Shown here: positions 56,301 through 64,000 of the stretch, piece after piece
How positions within the stretch are numbered: the first letter of the stretch is position 1
How the letters are laid out: every line of letters starts with the position of its first letter
Source of the DNA: Marthasterias glacialis
Taxonomy: Eukaryota; Echinodermata; Asteroidea; Forcipulatida; Asteriidae
Direction of reading: 5' to 3'
Assembly (NCBI GenBank): GCA_911728455.2
Contig: OU452236.1
Span: 13,875,838-13,939,837 of the forward strand
DNA: 64,000 nt
Translations under genes and position numbers: made by a program
Notes under the pieces: model-generated
What the model saw: the letters and a program-made list of their open reading frames with translations, nothing else
Databases searched by the model: none
Told to the model about the DNA's origin: nothing

Positions 56301-59300
56301 TGGAAGAAAAGGTAAGCTTCTGAAATAAAACTTTCCCAAAGAAGTTTTTGATGTCCTTATTGTACAATATGATTTTTTTGTTATATTCATGTACATTTTT
56401 AACACCTCTTTTTTTGAAGGGGTGGTTCAGAAAGATTATGCAGTTTTTAAGAATGACATCTATAATCTTACTTGTGGAGTTTGTGCTCATGGCTTTTGCA
56501 CTTAAATTTGCACAAAAAATGTCAGTGAAAAGAGATGCAGTGAATGACCCATCCAGAAGACAAATTGTTGATTTTCTTGAAGTGTTACTGTTGATGCTAT
56601 TTTTCAATTATTTTCAGGTGACATGTCTCTGCCAAGAGGCAGACCGTCTGGAGCAGATCCACACTGACCATGCTCCTGAGATCCAATCCAAACGAGACGA
56701 GATTGCGAACAACTGGCAGAACCTGCGCACTAAGGTCAGTTAAACCAGATATTTAAAATATTCTCTCTGATTTTCTCTCTATTTCTGATATTTTAGCAGA
56801 GTATGCTAGATTTTTTTCCCCAATACTTCATACACATGCTTGATATTTCCTTAACTTACCCGTTATTCTCCCTTGTTGGTATTGACCTGATATTTATTCA
56901 TTGTACACTTGCAAAAAACTTTTTTCAATAAATTCCTCTACCGTTTAGTTTAGAGACTCTAAATTTCTTGGGCTGTGATTTTACAATACTCTCTTCTGCC
57001 TGACAGGCTGATGAGCGTCGTATCCGCTTGGAGGAATCCAACAAACTGCAGCGGTTTGTTGCTGACTACCGTGACCTGATTACCTGGGTGCATGACATGA
57101 AGGCATTGATTAGCGCTGATGAGCTGGCTAAGGACGTAGCTGGGGCAGAAGCACTGATGGAACGCCATCAGGAACACAAGGTAGGTAGTTCACATTTTCA
57201 AATGACCCAAAGGCACAAAATTGAATGACTCGACAGTTCTTATAAATTTAATAAAAAACATCTAAATATCAGTAATTTAGCGTAATCTGTCTTGTCTGTC
57301 CAGTGTGTTATTTGTACTGAAGTTGGCTTTCTACATTTCAGGGAGAAATTGATGCCCATGATGACAACTTCAGAGCTTGTGCGGATGAAGGCCAAGAGCT
57401 GGTAGACACAGGCCACCCTGCTACGGATGAAGTCAAGGAAAAGGTGAGATCTTTTATTAACAAGTTGACCTCAAACTATGTGAATATTGCTAATGTCGGG
57501 TCATTACAAACTTCCTTCTGAAAGTGATTTCATCCCAAGTGGTTAATTCTGCCCTGTCTGAGTGGTGAGTTGAGGCTATTGCTGAAGCTGTCGGCTTCGT
57601 TTGCCATGGTAAAGCAAAGTCAGAAACACGTTTCTAATCATGGCTTTATCCGTTGCCATGCTTTTTGACACTGATTTAGAGTACAGTCAATGTGTATTGT
57701 TGCAGTAAACACATCCCCCATTGCCAAATGAGTGATATCACTCGCCGGTTTTCTCAGAATAAGTGTTTTTGTTTATGAGAAAGTTGGTTGAACAAAATTG
57801 CTCAAGAAAGACCTCATAGAAAAGTGCTTTCCCTTGATGTTATTTATTTGCAGACTTCAAGATTGCGGATGGATTTCATCCAAACTCTTCAGGTGTTACT
57901 TCTTTTTAACTTTTTCTGTTTTGATCAAATACATGATGCCCATCGGTGTAAATATTCTTGACTTGTTTATTGCAGCTTGTGAATCTGGCTGAGGAGAAGA
58001 GAAGCCTGGAACTCCTGTGGGAGGAGCGACGTGTACAGTACGAGCAGTGCATGGACTTGCAGCTATTCTACAGAGACACTGAGCAAGCAAACACATGGAT
58101 GGCTAAACAAGAGGTGAAACAGTAATCTATTATTATCGCCACAGAGAGATTTCTGTCATATGAAGAACGAAAGTACAAAAGCAACACTTGCATTAGTTGG
58201 TAGAAAGGGAATCAAAGTTAAAAATGATCACTTGTTTGATATTTTTATCATAAACCTAACTTTCATGTGCATAAAAGATCATGCAGAGTTAATTTTGCTT
58301 GTGGACCAGTATTGTTACAGTGTTATAACATACTTGTAATTTTGGGAATGTAGTTGTGTTTGAAGATTTATCATTATTTTGTTCCTGATCACTTTCTTAA
58401 CCAGTTAGCAACACGATTTTCTAACTTTTATAAAAGAATTCTGAAAGTATTGTGATGAGGGCATTGACTTTGTTTTGATTGTTTTTAACTTCCCAATAAC
58501 AGTTTACCCGTGTTCAAGCTCATTACCCGGTGATTACTTTCCATTGCCGATATAGATTAAGATATTTGATTAATATTATGTTTCTTTTCTTTTTTTTTAA
58601 AATTAGGCCTTCCTGAGCAATGAAGATCTTGGTGACTCCATCGATTCAGTCGAGGCGCTGATCAAGAAACACAACGATTTTGAGAAGTCCCTCAATGCAC
58701 AGGAGGAAAAGATCAAGGTACTTTTCCCATAAAACATTCTGAAAAATATATACGGTAGAATGTTTTTTGCACTAAAACAAATTGCACTGCTATAATAAGA
58801 GCAAATCATTTTTTGGGAAGAAAGATATGAAGAGTAGCTTTCGTAATGTTTCTTTTCATTTTTCAAATAATCTTCCATTTCAGTGTTTTGCAGTGAAAAA
58901 CTAAAGCACAGTAAACTCTGACAAGTATGTCTCATAACTCACATCTTTTTTCTATCCAGGCCCTTGATGACTTTGCCACCAAACTGATTGAGAGTGACCA
59001 CTATGCTTCAGATGATGTGAGAAGACGACGTGATGAGGTGAGGAATAACTAGTTTTTTTAGCACAACCCTAGTTCCTTAAGTACAGGGATTTAACAAAAT
59101 GTATTAACATTAAACTCTTCAACATATCACCCATTAAACTTAAGGCTGGTTTGTAGTCGGTCTTGCGATGGTCGGCAGTAAAATTGACGTGCAACTCTGT
59201 TTATAGTCGACACTGATGCCTCAGCGACCATAAACCGCAATGAAAAAGCTCTGCATCCAGCGTCCACAGCGTCCGGTGTTCTCATCACTTGACCAACTGT

Positions 59301-62300
59301 ATACCAGCCTAAAGACACAGGAAAAAAATTGCACTCTGCTTCTACCAAAGATTTTCAGTTCTATAATACTTAAAGCCAGGGCAATATTCACACTACTCTT
59401 GTTTGGAAAAAAAACCTAAGAACTCGAACATAAGAGAAGAAAGATGCTTATTCCGTTTCTAATCTGCATATACTTGTTGTCTATGTAGTTGATCAAACGT
59501 CGTGAGGAGCTGATCGAGAAAGCCAATGCTCGCCGCCGTCTTCTGGAGGACTCCTACCGCTACCAGCAGTTTGACCGAGATGCTGATGAGGTGGAAGGCT
59601 GGATCCGGGAGAAGCTCAAACAGACTTCGGATGAATCTTACAGGGTATGTCGTACACTTATTCCTTGCTTAACAGTTTCATGTTACCAGCCAAAATCCTG
59701 AAAATGTGCATAGCTTCTAAACTGGTTCACTGCAGTATTTTCTGCTTAAAAGTTGAAATGAAACCTTCTGTTCTAACCAATGTTATTCAGGATCCTACCA
59801 ACCTGACCGGCAAGCACCAGCGCCACCAGGCCTTCGAGTCTGAGCTGAGCATTAACCAAGCTCGTATTGACTCGGTCCGTGACCAGGGAGAGGAGATGAT
59901 CTCTGAGGAGCACTACGAGTCTCCTGAGATTGAGCGCCGTCTCGCTGAGCTGAATGAGCTGTGGAGTAGCTTGATAACTCAGACGGAGACGAAGAGTAAG
60001 TCATGCTAGCTTTTGGTAAAAAGTGTTGCCAAGATTGACCAAAATGTAGTGTTTATTGCTGTGGGAAGTACTATTGTTAACCACTTTTTCTTACCTACCA
60101 GGGGTGAATTTTACAAAGCGCCAGGACTGGCCTTATCTCAAGTTAGGACGAGTAACTAGTCCTACCTTATAGGACTAGTCTTAAGTTAGGACTAGTTTTG
60201 TGAAATCCACCCCCGGTCTTAGAAGTTGGGTTGGATCTAATTTTTTTAAATGTTTGCAAGAAAATGATAATGGAAAATATTGACTTATAGAAAGCATTTT
60301 TTTTTTTTTCATTTTTAGCTGTGCGTCTTCAGGAAGCTACCCAGGCCCTTGCTTACAGTCTCAATGTTGCTGAGATCCAGTCCTATGTCACTGAGATGGA
60401 CGGTCTCCTTCAGTCTGACGACCCCGGAAAGGTGAGAACTTCAATACATGAAGTCCCTGATACATTAAACTCAGGAGATTCTAGGGTCTCCCCGCTCCAG
60501 CCCAAAGGGGAAGTGGCCAGGGCCCAATTTCATAGAGCTGCTTATGTACAAAAAGTAGCTTAGCACAAACAAAATGATGCTTACCAGAATAAGGTTACAA
60601 GCCAAAATAGCATGTCACATGTACAATCTGCGACTGGTATCCTGCTTAAGTTTGCTTAGCAGACAATTTTTAAGCATTATTTTCTGCTTAAGCAGCTCTA
60701 TGAAATTCGGCCCTGCAGAGTTTCAGAATTTGTTTCAGAAATCACTCCCCCGTAAAAAGTGTTACTGCATTATATTTCGGACTTGATTTGATAGCTCTAC
60801 CCAGGGACTTCATTCTGTCTACATTTCCCATTCTTGTAGGATATCGGAACTGTACAATCCATGCAGAAGAAGGTTATCGAGATGGAGAACCAGCTGGGAC
60901 AGCTTGAAGAGCGCATCGTTGCCTCAAAGACGCAGAGCCAGCAGTTTGCCCAGGCTGGTCACTTCGATAAAGACACCATTGTTGAGAAGGAGGTGGTCCT
61001 GACACAGCGCTACCAAGCCCTGCAGGTGAACAATTGTGCCCAAATTGACCCTTTTGCATAGGTCGTAAAAAAGTAACGAAAATAAGTACCACTGTCAGAT
61101 CTCTTAAAACCCTTTTGACACTTTGTGTTCCTTTATACTACCCTAATAGGTGTGCCTGCCAAATGAAATATGACTATGCATGAGCACAGCTTTGAGCAAG
61201 TTGGAGTGTGCACATTTGGTCGAACTGTGGTTGACCACTGACTAGCAATGCACATGCGCAGTGACATATACACTTGAACAACCTGTTAGGTGGTCTACTT
61301 TAAACACAATTCTTTGTCGGCATTGATATGTGCACTTCCATGACTTTCCGCCATTCTGCGATTTCGTCATTGGTTCCCTTCTGCGCTTCAGACAGGTTGA
61401 CATGAAACAAGGCTACCGGGACCAGGGAAGAAACCAAGGTCCTGAGGCTGGTTCAAAATGGTCAACCAATGGTCGACCAGCCTGAGTTCGGGTCAAGATG
61501 GTCGACCTTCAGTTAACCATAGTGCGCACTCTAACTTGCTCTTTTCTGAACTATGTGCATCAGTGTCAGAGTATTAAAGTCTGAGTATTTAATTCTAGTT
61601 GAGACTCCTTTTGCTAATCGATCTTATCAATTTCCAGGCACCACTGCTTGCCCGCAAGAAGAAACTTGATGACTCTTACCGTTTCCACCAATTCCTTCGA
61701 GATATCGACGACGAAGAAGCCTGGATCCGGGAAAAGGAACCCATTGCTGGGTCTACCAACAGAGGCCGGGACCTGATAGGTGTCCAGAACCTGATCAAGA
61801 AACACCAGGCTCTGCAGACAGAGATTAGTGGTCACGAGCCTAGGATCACTTCCGTCTGCAAAATCGGTCGGGAGATGGTAGATGAAGGTGAGGGTGAACT
61901 TTTCTTGTAAGGCATGTGTGTGGCTTTTCTAGATTTTTTTTTTTAGATTCTTTTGGATAAGATTAGATTAGATTCATATTTATTGTCCACATTTTAAGAA
62001 CATCGAAACTCAATTTTCACTGGCAATGGTAAAATGACATCCACTTAAATAATTACAACATGTATACCCAAAAACAGGGATTATGAAAAGATTACACCCA
62101 AAAAGTTTACACCATAAAAATACAGAAAAAAGGAAAATAAAACAAGCAAAGTAAAAAAAAAAAAAAAAAGGCAAGCAGGGTTGTTTTTTGTAGACTTGCT
62201 TTCCCTTCAAAGATGTTAGCTTTTCATCACAGAGAAAAAGACAAACGTGTTATGTATTGTCTCAAAACCGACAGTTCTTCATTTACGATTATGTACAAAG

Positions 62301-63365
62301 TCCGAATATCTTCTGGGTTATCTGCTGCCTGCCGGTCAGGATTTTTTTGGTTTTGTGCAATCGCTTGCATAATAACGAGGATTAAAAAGCCAACATCTCC
62401 CTTATTACCACTGGGTCATGGCATGTTTATTAGTTAAGTTTCCTTGGGTGTGTTGGAAGAATAACAAATAGACCCCTTGCATGGGCCAGCATCAATGGGG
62501 TCAAAAGAATGGACACTCGGCCGATGATTTGTCTTCTTTTGTCCTCAGTGAGGGCGCTATTTGAGCTCGTGACGTCCTACGCAAGGGGTCTATTTACATA
62601 ATCCAGAGACTTACTTTTGTACTCTCTACTCAATCAGAACACTTTGCCTCTGAGGAAATCGCATCCAAAGTGAACAACTTGGAGGAGAAGTGGCAGAACC
62701 TTAAGGATAAGACGGCAAAGCGTAAGGATGACTTGGATGATTCCTTGGAAGCTCAGCAGTACTTCGCTGATGCTAATGAGGCAGAGTCTTGGATGAAGGA
62801 GAAGGAGCCGATTGTCTGCAGTGAAGACTACGGCAAAGATGAGGACACTGCTGAGGTCAGTATCTTCCATCGAATAAAATGTTTGCGAATTTCAAGGGTG
62901 GTTCAGTCATTCCATTGCAAACAATATCTACCATGAGAGATTTGTTATTTTTCCAAACAGTATTCAAGTTACTTTTTAGAAAGTCTTAACGTTTCAATCA
63001 GCAGACTCTTTTTACAATGTTAGTTAACATAACATTTCTCTTCAAAATGATCAATTAACTTTTTAGCAATTATTTTTCCAGAGGGACAAATATTTGAGTT
63101 ACAGTTTTGGTAAACAATTGTTTTCAAGGTTACTGATAATTGTTTTTGTTTTTTCCAAAACACTCTCTGAAAACTTTCTTTTTGATAAGATGACAAGCAA
63201 CTTCTCTCTTGCCTTATTCATCAGAACATTGCTCACTAAAATGCTTCATTTTCCCCCATCAAATTTGAACAGTCTCTGTTGAAGAAACACGAAGCTTTGC
63301 AGTCCGATCTGAGAGCCTACCATTGGACCATTGAGAACCTTGCCAAGCAGGCCGAAGAATGTCGT
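50392..63365 (+). CDS. SPTAN1: Alpha-spectrin (non-erythrocytic), 5' part; gene continues past the window
   Basis: Eighteen coding exons with GT-AG borders and consistent phases give 958 residues: 50392-50631, 53979-54104, 54574-54714, 55110-55390, 56167-56311, 56618-56734, 57007-57180, 57342-57443, 57976-58113, 58607-58717, 58960-59037, 59489-59644, 59791-59995, 60319-60431, 60840-61025, 61638-61887, 62638-62855 and 63273-63365. Alpha-spectrin pairs with beta-spectrin into tetramers that, with actin and ankyrin, form the membrane skeleton. The N-terminal partial repeat ([20 protein letters not shown]), the tetramerisation helix, is followed by about nine triple-helical repeats of roughly 106 residues with the usual W and heptad pattern ([34 protein letters not shown]). 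Identity to vertebrate SPTAN1 is high, for example [11 protein letters not shown] and [16 protein letters not shown]. The last exon ends at AKQAEECR, just before the SH3 domain expected at about residue 967. The 5' UTR part of exon 1 starts at 50353. Two possible extra in-frame microexons are listed separately. Confidence 0.98.
51403..51429 (+). CDS. SPTAN1: Candidate 27-nt alternative microexon of alpha-spectrin
   Basis: It is preceded by a pyrimidine tract and ACATTGCAG and followed by AAG|GTATGA. The 27 nt keep the frame and would add DVRHLRNLK between ...DPVNLQ and GKLQKHQ in the first full repeat. Known alpha-spectrins join these two segments directly, so inclusion would be alternative. 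No expression evidence is available here. Confidence 0.35.
52603..52912 (+). mobile_element. tRNA-headed SINE, near full length, spectrin intron
   Basis: The head has 'GTGTCATGGCCGAGCGG' (box A) and 'GCGGGTTCGAGACC' (box B). The body has 'TTTGGATGGGACGTAAAGCC' and 'AAGAGAAGGGGCTTGCCCC', shared with the minus-strand copy at 8.17-8.51 kb. It ends in an AT-rich TAAATAAATG tail. Confidence 0.78.
55714..56052 (+). mobile_element. tRNA-headed SINE, second body type, spectrin intron
   Basis: The head has 'TGTCGTGGCCGAGCGGTCT' and a decayed box B ('GGTTTTGAATCC'). The body differs from the other copies: 'ACACATGTGTCCTTGAG', 'CTCATCACCGAGGAGTAAAT' and a terminal 'GGGCACAATAAAGACAC'. A shared head on two bodies suggests two SINE families. 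Confidence 0.68.
57854..57892 (+). CDS. SPTAN1: Candidate 39-nt alternative microexon of alpha-spectrin
   Basis: TTATTTGCAG precedes 39 nt that stay in frame and encode [13 protein letters not shown]; the donor CAG|GTGTTA is weak. It would insert between ...DEVKEK and LVNLAEEK, which are contiguous in vertebrates. Only 83 nt separate it from the next exon, short for an intron. Less convincing than the 27-nt candidate. Confidence 0.2.
59140..59313. mobile_element. MITE with AAGGCTGGT ends, spectrin intron
   Basis: The ends 'TTAAGGCTGGTTTGTAG' and 'CTGTATACCAGCCTAAAG' are an inverted pair across about 170 bp of non-coding sequence. Confidence 0.65.
60101..60214. mobile_element. Palindromic MITE (GGGGTGAATTTTACAAAG ends), spectrin intron
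   Basis: The inverted ends enclose repeated 'TTAGGACGAGTAACTAG' and 'GGACTAGTCTTAAGTTAGG' blocks, making almost the whole element self-complementary. A divergent sister copy lies at 28787-28885. Confidence 0.8.
60518..60715. mobile_element. Intact 'CAGGGCCCAATTTCATAGAG' MITE, spectrin intron
   Basis: The termini CAGGGCCCAATTTCATAGAG and CTCTATGAAATTCGGCCCTG pair as inverted repeats, extended by GCTGCTTA/TAAGCAGC. The core has the family blocks 'CCAGAATAAGGTTACAAGCC' and 'GACTGGTATCC'. It is the best reference copy for the fragments at 5.8, 20.9, 26.9, 28.1 and 41.3 kb. Confidence 0.85.
61175..61562. mobile_element. Inverted-repeat element in spectrin intron
   Basis: The left end ('GAGCAAGTTGGAGTGTGCAC', then 'GTGGTTGACC') and the right end ('GTGCGCACTCTAACTTGCTC') are inverted. 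Internally 'GGTCGACC' and 'ATGGTCAACCA' motifs recur near the right arm. It fills most of the intron. Confidence 0.65.
61955..62190 (-). mobile_element. Reverse-oriented retroelement tail, spectrin intron
   Basis: The stretch starts with 'GATTAGATTAGATTCATATT' and is A-rich at the right, which read on the minus strand looks like a LINE or SINE 3' end with an AATCTAATC-type tail. No protein motif remains. Confidence 0.35.
62466..62595. mobile_element. MITE with AAATAGACCCCTTGC ends, spectrin intron
   Basis: AAATAGACCCCTTGC and GCAAGGGGTCTATTT are exact 15-bp inverted repeats bounding a 130-bp element. It ends 42 bp before the acceptor of the next spectrin exon. Confidence 0.82.
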
Positions 63366-64000
63366 GTAAGTTTACAACTCCCTAATTTTCTTATCAATAC
63401 AAATTTACTACCATTTTCTGCGGCTACCTACTTACTATATTTCTTTTCTTGTTTTTTTTTTAATGAGTCAAGATTGAGTGATGTGAGAATTAAACTTAAA
63501 ACCTCTTGATTTATGCTGAGGTGTTGAGGACCTAGGGGTGGTGTCAGATTGTCTTTTTTTCTATTGTGCATTTTCCATGTCCGTCTGTCAGAATTTCAAT
63601 TTGTAAATCTCTATTCCCAATATATTTTGTCTGCTATGAAACTGTTTGTTTGCATAGATATATATGTCTCTTGTGATTATTCAGAATCCCAAATGTTAAA
63701 TTGGAATTAGTCTCAGTGACCCCAAGATGTAAATGCTTTATGTGCTTGCTAAACTTACCTGTTAAAAAAAAAAGCTTTATCAACCATGTTGCCAGTATGC
63801 TTGCCTTACAGCAAAATTACACACACACACAAATATCCCTGAAATGCCGATGGAATTTACTTGTTTTGCTTGTGAATGCAGTTATGTTCCCATTGAAATG
63901 CTTCAAAATGAACCCAAACTGCTTGTAAACTGAAAGTCCCCTACCTTTTTATGTACCCCCCCTTTGCCTGTGTTCCCGTGTCCTTCTAACCTTTTTACAT

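Overview
This window is animal nuclear DNA: AT-rich, with split genes, GT-AG introns and many degenerate transposon copies. Dispersed repeats include tRNA-headed SINEs, CR1/L2-type LINE tails, TTAA-flanked MITEs, and MITEs whose ends read 'GGGCCCAATTTCATAGAGC'. Together with the gene structures these suggest a marine invertebrate deuterostome, most likely an echinoderm such as a sea star. That placement is inference from recalled repeat style; no search was run.

Layout. (1) 2.2-5.8 kb, minus strand: a four-exon ST6GalNAc III-VI type sialyltransferase whose splice phases all agree. (2) 5.9-11.7 kb: intergenic DNA dense in SINEs, MITEs and hairpin repeats, including a 122-bp perfect palindrome with a 9-bp target duplication. 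(3) 11.9-25.4 kb, plus strand: MAN1B1, the ER class I alpha-1,2-mannosidase (GH47), complete in ten coding exons and 695 aa. Intron 1 carries a 2.5-kb nested foldback cluster and an internally deleted LINE; introns 4, 5 and 8 carry LINE tails. (4) 25.4-32.5 kb: 3' UTR and repeats, including a MULE-like MITE with an 11-bp target duplication. (5) 32.6-37.5 kb: three intronless TREX-type DEDDh 3'-5' exonucleases in orientation -, +, -, all with intact catalytic residues. (6) 37.5-50.3 kb: mostly non-coding, with MITEs and two weak minus-strand exon candidates (40.0-40.2 and 41.7-41.8 kb) that may belong to an unrecognised gene. (7) 50.4-63.4 kb, plus strand: the 5' part of alpha-spectrin (SPTAN1), 18 coding exons and 958 residues. 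It stops just before the SH3 domain, so the gene runs off the right edge.

Functionally the left half has two glycan-processing enzymes transcribed away from each other: Golgi sialyltransferase and ER mannosidase. The middle has a TREX family cluster probably acting in DNA degradation and self-DNA tolerance. The right end is a membrane-skeleton gene. Nothing ties these into one pathway. The most notable items are the TREX cluster, two possible in-frame spectrin microexons (27 and 39 nt), the perfect palindrome with target duplication, the intron-1 foldback cluster, and the orphan minus-strand exons.
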